A DNA stretch of 8,532 bases from Clostridia bacterium (GTDB lineage: Bacteria > Bacillota_E > SLMV01 > PUMD01): assembly GCA_003562655.1 (NCBI GenBank), contig PWUC01000158.1, positions 1 to 8,532 of the forward strand, in the 5' to 3' direction. Each line of letters begins with the position of its first letter. Position 1 is the first letter of the stretch. The translations under genes and the position numbers were made by a program. This document shows, one piece after another, positions 1 to 5,187 of this stretch. The notes beneath the pieces are model-generated. The model was not told the origin of the DNA. It saw only the letters and a program-made list of their open reading frames with translations, and searched no databases.

Positions 1-560
1 AGGCCCTCGCCGTTCTGGCCGGTGATGCCCTGCAGGCCCTCGCCTTTGAGATCCTCTCCGACGAGGGCACCGGCTACATCCCGGAACAGGCCCTGCGTAT
101 GACGGGTGAACTTGCCCGGGCTTGCGGATCCGCGGGCATGGTGGGGGGACAGGTACTGGACATCGGGGGAGAGGTCAGAGACCTGGAGAATCTGAACCTT
201 CTGCACGCCACCAAGACGGGGGCTCTATTTCAGGCCGCCGTGCGGCTGGGCGGCATTGCCGGCGGAGCGTCCCCCTGTGCCCTGCAGGCGCTCACCGAGT
301 ACGGAAGGGAGTTCGGTCTCGCCTTTCAGATTGCCGATGATGTTCTCGATGTCGTCGGAGATCCCGAGAAGACCGGTCGCTATGTCGGGTCCGACATGCA
401 GGGTGGACGGTCAACCTATCCCCTTGTCGTCGGCATAGAGAAGTCGAAGACCATGGCCCGCGGGGCAGTGCAGCGTGGATTGCGCGCCCTACAGTCCCTC
501 GATGGCAGCACCGGGGATCTGCAGGAGCTGATGCAGTACGTGATAAGCCGGGAGGAGTAG
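1..560 (+). CDS. ispA: Polyprenyl (farnesyl/geranylgeranyl-type) diphosphate synthase, C-terminal part
   Basis: Cytosolic trans-isoprenyl diphosphate synthase that condenses IPP with allylic diphosphates to make C15-C20 chains. The 5' end lies outside the window. The frame is open from base 3 (about 185 residues visible) to a TAG at 558-560. It opens with AVLAGDALQALAFEIL, a conserved helix just after the first Asp-rich motif, so that motif is upstream of the window. Further conserved pieces follow: LHATKTGALF with the substrate-binding Lys-Thr, and QIADDVLDVVGDPEKTGR, which carries the second Asp-rich motif DDxxD (nt 336-350) that binds Mg-diphosphate. The GSD...STYP segment and a normal-looking C-terminus come next. 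Product chain length cannot be judged because the residues before the first Asp-rich motif are missing. In Bacillota this gene usually follows xseA/xseB and precedes dxs, which fits. About 990 bases separate it from the next protein gene. Confidence 0.95.
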   Translation, partial: ALAVLAGDALQALAFEILSDEGTGYIPEQALRMTGELARACGSAGMVGGQVLDIGGEVRDLENLNLLHATKTGALFQAAVRLGGIAGGASPCALQALTEYGREFGLAFQIADDVLDVVGDPEKTGRYVGSDMQGGRSTYPLVVGIEKSKTMARGAVQRGLRALQSLDGSTGDLQELMQYVISREE

Positions 561-602
561 CCGGATGCCGGGTACGGTGTCGCGGAGCACCCCCGGGTAG
601 CA

Positions 603-645
603 CCGACTCCCCTTCGTCGGCAGTTGTCACCTTCCGGGGAGTCGG
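603..645 (+). other. 10-bp stem-loop downstream of ispA
   Basis: The arm CCGACTCCCC at 603-612 is perfectly complementary to GGGGAGTCGG at 636-645, with a 23-nt loop. An alternative extension pairs 600-604 with 649-653. It sits 42 bases after the ispA stop. The bases after the stem are GGCTGGTG rather than T-rich, so it lacks the signature of a Rho-independent terminator. The block GGGGAGTC recurs at 694-701 and could compete for the same 5' arm. Confidence 0.55.
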
Positions 646-756
646 GCTGGTGCCGGTCGTGTTTCGGTCCGGAGCTGTGTGAGACGGGACATGGGGGAGT
701 CCTCATTGCGAAAGACGCAGAAAGCCAATGCCTCCGGGTAGTGGATGAATGTGCCC

Positions 757-812
757 GCATGTGATACACTCCATGTATCACTTCCAAGTGATGCAGCCGG
801 GGCATCGGCTGC
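757..812 (+). promoter_or_regulatory. Overlapping alternative hairpins (possible RNA switch or processing site)
   Basis: The segment GTATCAC at 775-781 is complementary both to GTGATAC at 761-767 upstream and, as 775-782, to 787-794 downstream. Only one pairing can form at a time. If the upstream hairpin forms, 793-799/806-812 is free to form. If the downstream one forms through base 794, it competes with bases 793-794 of that third helix. This is how switching leaders are built, but an equally simple reading is a branched structure with 757-760 paired to 791-794. No ligand or regulator can be inferred. Confidence 0.35.
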
Positions 813-868
813 GCGGTTAGGAGACGTAAGACGGCATATCGTGTCTGTTGTCTCTGCTTGAACCCGGG

Positions 869-894
869 AATCCAACGGCTTCAGTCGTTGGATT
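869..894 (+). other. 9-bp perfect hairpin shortly before the OLE RNA
   Basis: AATCCAACG at 869-877 pairs with CGTTGGATT at 886-894 around an 8-nt loop. The following bases are ATGTCAACG, so there is no U-tract and termination is unlikely. It ends about 40 bases before the OLE closing helix and could bound or protect a processed 5' end. Confidence 0.5.
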
Positions 895-933
895 ATGTCA
901 ACGTATGAGATGGGCACCGAACGAGGCATTTTT

Positions 934-945
934 GGGCAGGGGAGC
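934..945 (+). other. 5' arm of the OLE closing helix
   Basis: GGGCAGGGGAGC pairs with 1506-1518: nine uninterrupted Watson-Crick pairs (934-942 with 1510-1518), then three more around one bulged U. The partner lies about 565 nt away. This long-range complementarity is the best single sign that 930-1540 folds as one RNA domain. Confidence 0.75.
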
Positions 946-1439
946 AGTATCCTAGTCGGTGTCGCGGCGTCTAAAAGCGGGCCTAAAAAGCCGCTCAGGG
1001 CACATCGATGAAGCCTGTGGTGCCGGCCGCTGACGCCCAGTCAGGGGTCGGTGCTGGAGGAGAGCCGGGTGGGGTGCTCCGCAATGGCATGCGGGTCGTG
1101 TCCCTACCCTGTGTGGAGGCCCAACTGCGTGGTGAAGAGTCCTCGTGCTCCATCTACGGGTTGGGGTTAACCTGCATGCGGGATGACTGTGTGCAGCGTA
1201 GCCCGTTCTGAGTGGGGGAGGGTGAGGCGAGGTTCTACTCACATGGCGAAGGCCTTCGTTTTTGTGGGTACTGCTCGCCGAAACCTTCCCTGCAAAAAGG
1301 ACTAGGACGCCTGCGAACCGTTGAGGAAAACTCCTAGGTTGTCGACCTCGGGCATGTTGGGGATTGAAGTGTGTGCTGAGTGGTGATCCAGTGCCGGTTT
1401 CGGTGACGGACCGGAGGAGGGCTTGAAGGGAAACCGCTG

Positions 1440-1451
1440 CCCGGCGACGGG
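1440..1451 (+). other. GNRA tetraloop hairpin within OLE
   Basis: CCCG (1440-1443) and CGGG (1448-1451) form a 4-bp stem capped by GCGA, a GNRA tetraloop. GNRA loops commonly dock into receptors elsewhere in large RNAs. The docking partner is not identified. Confidence 0.6.
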
Positions 1452-1539
1452 AAGTGCCCGACTGGGAAAGCCTACTGGACCTAAGCCACAGCATTTACCC
1501 GGCATGCTTCCCCTGCCCAGGGGCAAACTAACTGCGTAC

Positions 1540-1543
1540 GGAG
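1540..1543 (+). promoter_or_regulatory. Ribosome binding site of oapA
   Basis: GGAG lies 7 bases before the TTG at 1551 and 10 before the GTG at 1554. The spacing favours TTG. The site lies about 20 bases after the 3' arm of the OLE closing helix, so RNA folding or processing could affect access to it. Confidence 0.6.
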
Positions 1544-1550
1544 TGAAAAC

Positions 1551-2150
1551 TTGGTGGCTCGTAATTCCAACCGCAGGTATACCAGTCCCCTCACGCGCGG
1601 ACTGACATTCGGGGCTCTGGCTTTTGTGCTCGCACTCGCCGTCAGTTTCCCCTCCCGTGAAGCAACAGAACAGCTGAGTGTGGTCGCCGGGATCGCCGCC
1701 CTGCTCATGGTAGTCACCATGGGGGTCGTCTTTGACATGATCGGTGTTGCCGCTGCCGCCGGGTCCGAAGAACCCCTCAATGCCATGGCAGCCCGCCGGG
1801 TTCGCGGGGCCAGGCAGGCCAGGAGGTTGGTCCGGCACGCCGACCGGGTCTCGGCTGTATGTGCCGACGTGATCGGCGACATCGCCGGGACCGTCAGCGG
1901 TGCCGCGGGAGCGGCCATCGTCCTGCGGATGATAGTTGCGTCCTCCGGGTTCACCGGGAGCCGGGTTCTCATGGATAGCATCATGGTGGCGGTGGTGGCC
2001 AGTCTGACGGTTGGGGGCAAGGCAGCTTCCAAGGTGATTGCACTGAGAAGATCCACGCAGGTGCTGCTGATTGTGGGTAGAGCGCTGTGGTGGTTGGAAC
2101 ACTATCTTCATTTGAGGATTTTGCGCGATGCGGACCAGAGAAGGGGGTAG
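1551..2150 (+). CDS. oapA: OLE-associated membrane protein A (OapA-like)
   Basis: Small integral membrane protein that binds OLE RNA and holds the ribonucleoprotein at the cell membrane. It is 199 residues from TTG, close to the usual length of about 190. Start choice: TTG 1551 has GGAG at 7-nt spacing; GTG 1554, the next codon, is the alternative. Hydrophobic segments at about residues 17-33, 43-65, 105-129 and 138-157 suggest four membrane spans, with a further amphipathic stretch at about 166-188. The most family-like part is residues 59-124. It has FDMIGVAAAA after span 2, then NAMAARRVRGARQARRLVRHADRV, a very basic loop suited to RNA contact, then VCADVIGDIAGTVSGAAGAA in span 3. I recall similarity of this protein to DUF21/CNNM-type Mg transporter domains, which would fit the Mg2+ role reported for OLE. 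Its place right after the RNA and 5 bases before dxs matches the known locus. Assignment rests on motif recall and context, not on a search. Confidence 0.87.
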   Translation: MVARNSNRRYTSPLTRGLTFGALAFVLALAVSFPSREATEQLSVVAGIAALLMVVTMGVVFDMIGVAAAAGSEEPLNAMAARRVRGARQARRLVRHADRVSAVCADVIGDIAGTVSGAAGAAIVLRMIVASSGFTGSRVLMDSIMVAVVASLTVGGKAASKVIALRRSTQVLLIVGRALWWLEHYLHLRILRDADQRRG

Positions 2151-2155
2151 GGCCC

Positions 2156-4066
2156 ATGAGACATGAGGCGGACGAGCTCCTGCCGCACATAAAGTCGCCT
2201 GCGGACGTCAAACTGCTGGATCTGGACAAGCTGCAGCAGCTGGCGGGAGAAATCCGCAGACGCATAATTTCCACAGTTTCTGAGACCGGGGGGCATCTGG
2301 CGCCGAACCTGGGAGTCGTTGAGCTGACCCTCGGAATCCATCACGTCTTCGACAGCCCCAGGGACAAGATCATCTGGGACGTGGGCCATCAGAGCTACAC
2401 CCACAAGATGATATCTGGTCGCCTGGACGAGTTCTGCACCCTGAGACAGGGGGGAGGTCTGAGCGGCTTCCCCAAGCGCAGCGAGAGCGCCCACGATGTC
2501 TTCGAGACGGGGCACTCCAGCACATCGGTCGCCGCTGCCCTGGGCTTCGCCCTGGCCGGTGAACGCACCGGCGATGAGCGCGATGTGGTGGCGGTGATCG
2601 GTGATGGGGCCCTGACCGGGGGACTGGCTTACGAGGGACTCAACAATGCCGGGGACATGGGGGTCAATCTGACGGTGGTGTTGAACGACAACAGCATGTC
2701 CATATCCGCCAATGTGGGCGCGATGTCCCGGTATCTGACCCGGCTCCGCTCAGATCCATCCTATCACCGCATCAAGGATGACATTCACCACGTCCTTGAC
2801 CGGTTTCCCGGCGTCGGGAGGTCCGTGACGGGCAGTATCAGGCGGGTAAAGGGCGGGTTGAAGTACCTGCTGCTCCCTGGCATCATTTTCGAGGAACTGG
2901 GCTTCACCTATCTGGGCCCAGTGGACGGGCACGACCTCGAGGCGGTCATAGAAGTGCTGGAGAAGGCCCGAGGGATCAGGGGGCCTGTCATGGTCCATGC
3001 GGTGACGGTGAAGGGCAAGGGCTATGAGCCGGCCGAACGGAAACCGGAGAGATTTCACGGGGTGGGTTCCTTTGATGTGGACACCGGGGATGGCAACAAG
3101 TCGTCCTCCGCTACATATACCGATGTCTTTGCCGACACGGTCGTCCATCTTGCCGAAAGCGACGAGCGGGTGGTGGCCATAACGGCGGCCATGCCCGAGG
3201 GAACTGGACTGGACGGCTTCGCCAGGAGGTTCCCAGAGCGTTTCTTCGACGTGGGAATTGCCGAGCAGTCGGCTGTCACCATCGCCGCCGGACTTGCGGC
3301 GGGAGGACTGCGGCCCGTGGTGGCGGTGTATTCAACCTTTCTTCAGCGCGCCTACGACCAGGTGGTCCACGATGTGGCGCACCAGAAGCTGCCCGTGGTG
3401 CTGGCCCTTGACCGCGCAGGTATCGTGGGAGCCGACGGCGATACCCACCAGGGAGCCTTCGATATCGCCTTTTTGCGGCATGTTCCGAACATGGTGGTAA
3501 TGGCACCTCGAGATGAGAATCAGCTGCGACACATGCTCGCCACCGCTGTGTCCCATGACGGGGGACCGGTGGCGGTCCGATATCCCAGGGGTTCAGGTCG
3601 GAATGTGCCCCTTGATTCAGAGCTGCAAATCCTGCCCCTGGGCCGCGGCGAGCTCCTCGGTGCTGGAGGTGACGCAGCCATCGTCGCCCTGGGTCACCCG
3701 GTGCATGATGCCCTGAAGGCCCGGGAGATTCTCCGGGAGGCAGGAGTGGAGGCGGCAGTGATGGATGCGAGGTACGCCAAGCCCCTGGATCGCAGGATGA
3801 TCCTGCAGCTGGCCAGGAACACTCCGCTGTTGGTCACCGTGGAGGAGGGCACCGTGCAGGGGGGATTCGGCAGTGCTGTGCTGGAATTGCTCGCCGACGA
3901 ACTGGTTCCGGCCGAGATGCCGAGGGTCCATATGATCGGGCTTCCGGATCAGTTCATACCCCACGGAGATCAGGGGGTGCAGCGGAGCGAGTACGGGTTG
4001 GATGCCGAGGGCATTGCGGCGAAGGTGCAGCTCCTTCTGGAGGACCGGTCACTTCATGTGGGATGA
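2156..4066 (+). CDS. dxs: 1-Deoxy-D-xylulose-5-phosphate synthase
   Basis: Thiamine-diphosphate enzyme that joins pyruvate and glyceraldehyde 3-phosphate to give DXP, the entry step of the MEP isoprenoid pathway and a source for thiamine and pyridoxal. It is 636 residues, the usual length. I chose ATG 2156, preceded by AAGGGGGT at 7-nt spacing. The in-frame GTG at 2087 would overlap oapA by 64 nt and add 23 unconserved residues. Motifs: GGHLAPNLGVVELT with His47; DVGHQSYTHK at 75-84; the ThDP/Mg site GDG (149-151) through NDN (177-179); YLGPVDGHD at 252-260. The transketolase-type pyrimidine domain has FDVGIAEQ with catalytic Glu370, LDRAGIVGADGDTHQGAFD with His431, and RYPRGSG at 475-481. 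The C-terminal transketolase domain ends normally. It supplies precursors to the partial synthase upstream. No defect is seen. Confidence 0.98.
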   Translation: MRHEADELLPHIKSPADVKLLDLDKLQQLAGEIRRRIISTVSETGGHLAPNLGVVELTLGIHHVFDSPRDKIIWDVGHQSYTHKMISGRLDEFCTLRQGGGLSGFPKRSESAHDVFETGHSSTSVAAALGFALAGERTGDERDVVAVIGDGALTGGLAYEGLNNAGDMGVNLTVVLNDNSMSISANVGAMSRYLTRLRSDPSYHRIKDDIHHVLDRFPGVGRSVTGSIRRVKGGLKYLLLPGIIFEELGFTYLGPVDGHDLEAVIEVLEKARGIRGPVMVHAVTVKGKGYEPAERKPERFHGVGSFDVDTGDGNKSSSATYTDVFADTVVHLAESDERVVAITAAMPEGTGLDGFARRFPERFFDVGIAEQSAVTIAAGLAAGGLRPVVAVYSTFLQRAYDQVVHDVAHQKLPVVLALDRAGIVGADGDTHQGAFDIAFLRHVPNMVVMAPRDENQLRHMLATAVSHDGGPVAVRYPRGSGRNVPLDSELQILPLGRGELLGAGGDAAIVALGHPVHDALKAREILREAGVEAAVMDARYAKPLDRRMILQLARNTPLLVTVEEGTVQGGFGSAVLELLADELVPAEMPRVHMIGLPDQFIPHGDQGVQRSEYGLDAEGIAAKVQLLLEDRSLHVG

Positions 4067-4077
4067 TGTGACGCAGC

Positions 4078-4941
4078 GTGACAGCTGAGCCGGTCAGACT
4101 GGACATGCTGCTGGTGACCCGGGGCCTCTTTGCGTCGCGAAACCGGGCCCAGAGAGCGATCCGGGCGGGCTACGTGTCGGTGCAGGGCTGCATCGTCAGG
4201 AAACCGGGGGCACGGGTACCTGAGCAGGCGGCCGTGCAGCTGCTCAAATCCCACCGATACGTCAGCCGCGGCGGGGACAAGCTGCAGAGGGCCATTGAGG
4301 CCTTTGATCTGGATATCAGGGGGCTCAATGTCATTGACGGGGGGGCATCCACTGGTGGGTTTACCGATTGCCTCCTTCAACACGGTGCGCGGTCGGTCTG
4401 TGCGGTCGATGTCGGCCGCGGACAGCTGGCCGATTCTCTCCGGGCGGATCCGCGGGTCACCGTTGTCGAGGGCACCAACCTGCGTTATGTCGGGGGCGAC
4501 GACCTGCCGGGGGCTCCCTTTGACATGGCGACCATCGATGTATCATTCATCTCTGTGATCAAGATCCTGCCGTCTCTGCTCATCCTGCTGCGGCCGGGAG
4601 CGGGAGTCGTGGTCCTGGTGAAGCCCCAGTTTGAGGTGGGGCCTGCGAGGGTGGGTAAGGGGGGGATCGTCCGCGATCCCGAGCTGCACAGACAGGTGTT
4701 GATGCGGGTCATGGATGAGGCGACGACGCTGGGATTTGTCGCCTGCGGCCTCGAGCCCTCGCCCGTCACCGGATCGGGAGCGAACATAGAATTCCTGTTG
4801 CTCCTCGTGGTCCCGCCCCTCAAAGAAAGGTATCGACAAATAAAGAGCCGCCACCAGGCAGGTTACGCCGCTCGAATTGTAGAACGTGCTCATATGGGGC
4901 CATGTATGGACGAGGGTAAGGAGAATGGATCTACGGGCTGA
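4078..4941 (+). CDS. tlyA: TlyA-family rRNA 2'-O-methyltransferase (S4 plus FtsJ-like domains)
   Basis: SAM-dependent ribose methyltransferase. TlyA proteins methylate 16S and in some cases 23S rRNA, a change linked to capreomycin sensitivity; some homologues are also called hemolysins. It is 287 residues, slightly longer than the usual 270. GTG 4078 is the first start after an in-frame stop at 4069-4071, 11 bases after the dxs stop, and gives the expected opening RLDMLLVTRGLFASRNRAQRAI. The ribosome site is weak. The S4 RNA-binding domain covers about residues 7-65. The methyltransferase follows: RGGDKL with Lys68, SAM motif I DGGASTGGFTD at 87-97, IDVSFIS with Asp154, LVKPQFEVGP with Lys182, and NIEFLL with Glu238. 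Together these form the K-D-K-E tetrad of this fold. The C-terminal ARIVERAH resembles the usual family end; about 15 extra polar residues follow. tlyA is a standard neighbour of dxs and recN in Bacillota. The target nucleotide cannot be told from sequence. Confidence 0.95.
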   Translation: MTAEPVRLDMLLVTRGLFASRNRAQRAIRAGYVSVQGCIVRKPGARVPEQAAVQLLKSHRYVSRGGDKLQRAIEAFDLDIRGLNVIDGGASTGGFTDCLLQHGARSVCAVDVGRGQLADSLRADPRVTVVEGTNLRYVGGDDLPGAPFDMATIDVSFISVIKILPSLLILLRPGAGVVVLVKPQFEVGPARVGKGGIVRDPELHRQVLMRVMDEATTLGFVACGLEPSPVTGSGANIEFLLLLVVPPLKERYRQIKSRHQAGYAARIVERAHMGPCMDEGKENGSTG

Positions 4942-5137
4942 GCTCGAGAGCGTCTATCCCCGGATGGGCACTCCCTTTGCTGATGAGGCCAGAGTGGCAC
5001 CGGATCGACTTGGCAAAGGTAGACCATCCTCGAGCAGCAGGACTGATGGCCCGATGGGTATGGATCTTCTCGGTTGCCTCGGGGTGACCTGGGGCCTCTG
5101 CTTCTGCCCCAGGATGAAGCGGGACGCGCCGTCATAG
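4925..5137 (+). CDS. Doubtful small ORF or frame-disrupted gene remnant between tlyA and the M20 peptidase
   Basis: An ATG at 4925 opens 70 codons and overlaps the end of tlyA by 17 bases. GAGGG 8 bases upstream could serve as ribosome site. The product starts plausibly (MDLRAELESVYPRMGTPFADEARVAPDRLG) but then becomes Ser/Arg-rich and Cys-rich and ends MKRDAPS. I recognise no family. A neighbouring frame is open from 4920 to 5084 and reads protein-like (MRPEWHRIDLAKVDHP, then RWVWIFSVASG). The third frame ends DEAGRAVIEQVLVTVELLSR at 5113-5175, also protein-like. Two +1 shifts would join them into a product of about 83 residues ending 12 bases before the next gene. This could be a decayed or mis-sequenced small gene, or chance openness in GC-rich DNA. 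Low confidence. Confidence 0.2.
   Translation: MDLRAELESVYPRMGTPFADEARVAPDRLGKGRPSSSSRTDGPMGMDLLGCLGVTWGLCFCPRMKRDAPS
5088..5113 (+). other. 8-bp hairpin in the tlyA-peptidase spacer
   Basis: CCTGGGGC at 5088-5095 pairs perfectly with GCCCCAGG at 5106-5113 around a 10-nt loop. The next bases are ATGAAGCG, with no T-run, so it is not a standard intrinsic terminator. It may affect mRNA stability between the upstream genes and the peptidase gene, or be a chance feature. Confidence 0.4.
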
Positions 5138-5173
5138 AGCAGGTTCTGGTCACAGTCGAGCTTTTGTCGAGAT

Positions 5174-5182
5174 AGGGGAGGT
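5174..5182 (+). promoter_or_regulatory. Ribosome binding site of the M20 peptidase gene
   Basis: AGGGGAGGT ends 5 bases before the GTG at 5188. This strong Shine-Dalgarno match fixes the start at GTG 5188. Confidence 0.75.
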
Positions 5183-5187
5183 GCAGC

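Larger units (their letters stand above)
561..929 (+). other. Gene-free stretch rich in stem-loops upstream of the OLE RNA
   Basis: I find no credible protein gene here on either strand. Strong inverted repeats are visible. 603-612 pairs perfectly with 636-645 (10 bp). 761-767 pairs with 775-781 (7 bp, 7-nt loop). 775-782 pairs with 787-794 (8 bp with one G-U). 793-799 pairs with 806-812 (7 bp). 869-877 pairs with 886-894 (9 bp, 8-nt loop). None is followed by a T-run, so none looks like an intrinsic terminator. Several segments have two mutually exclusive partners. It could be a leader or processing region of the OLE transcript, a second structured RNA, or a 5' extension of OLE. I do not recognise a known riboswitch or RNA family. 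The structure is seen; the function is unknown. Confidence 0.5.
930..1540 (+). ncRNA. ole: OLE RNA (Ornate Large Extremophilic RNA)
   Basis: Large structured RNA of extremophilic and anaerobic Bacillota that assembles at the membrane with OapA and other proteins. Family work links it to tolerance of ethanol, cold and Mg2+ stress. Seen here: about 600 nt without a gene between ispA and dxs, directly before an OapA-like gene, which is the known OLE locus. Its ends are joined by a long-range helix: 934-942 pairs perfectly with 1510-1518, continued by 943-945 with 1506-1509 around a bulge. Internal helices include 954-959/1458-1463, a 14-bp arm 1020-1034/1040-1054 with some G-U pairs, 1079-1083/1090-1094, and 1172-1177/1191-1196. 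There is also an arm 1216-1222/1284-1290 enclosing 1226-1231/1274-1279, 1237-1243/1263-1269 and 1247-1250/1255-1258. Further on are 1302-1307/1332-1337, 1395-1400/1431-1436 and a GNRA (GCGA) hairpin at 1440-1451. The block about 1437-1515, with GGACCTAAGCCACAGCATTT, looks like the conserved 3' part of the family as I remember it. Ends are approximate. The covariance model could not be run. Confidence 0.88.

Noticed and set aside
742..770. Possible extended -10 promoter (TG at 762-763 followed by TACACT)
   Set aside because: The -10 matches only 4 of 6 bases, the -35 region is poor, and it falls inside a hairpin. Too weak to call; no other convincing promoter was found before OLE.
869..894. 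Intrinsic terminator at the 9-bp hairpin
   Set aside because: The stem is followed by ATGTCAACG, with no T-run.
627..929. Short - strand open frames in the ispA-OLE gap
   Set aside because: No recognisable motif. They conflict with strong stem-loops and with the all-forward gene layout.
1086..1182. Direct repeat GCATGCGGG near 1088 and 1174
   Set aside because: It is only nine bases, and each copy is explained by a separate local OLE helix. No array or mobile-element structure is present.
1480..1485. CCTAAG as half of an 11-nt GAAA tetraloop receptor
   Set aside because: I find no UAUGG partner in the OLE region, and the visible GNRA loop is GCGA rather than GAAA.
952..1494. Open frame on the - strand (180 codons) inside the OLE region
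   Set aside because: The product is Arg/His/Pro-rich without motifs, and the region is better explained by the structured RNA.
1302..2111. Long open frame on the - strand across OLE and oapA (269 codons)
   Set aside because: It is antisense to a recognised RNA and membrane protein. Its product is rich in Gly, Pro, His and Asp with no motif, as expected from a shadow frame in GC-rich DNA.
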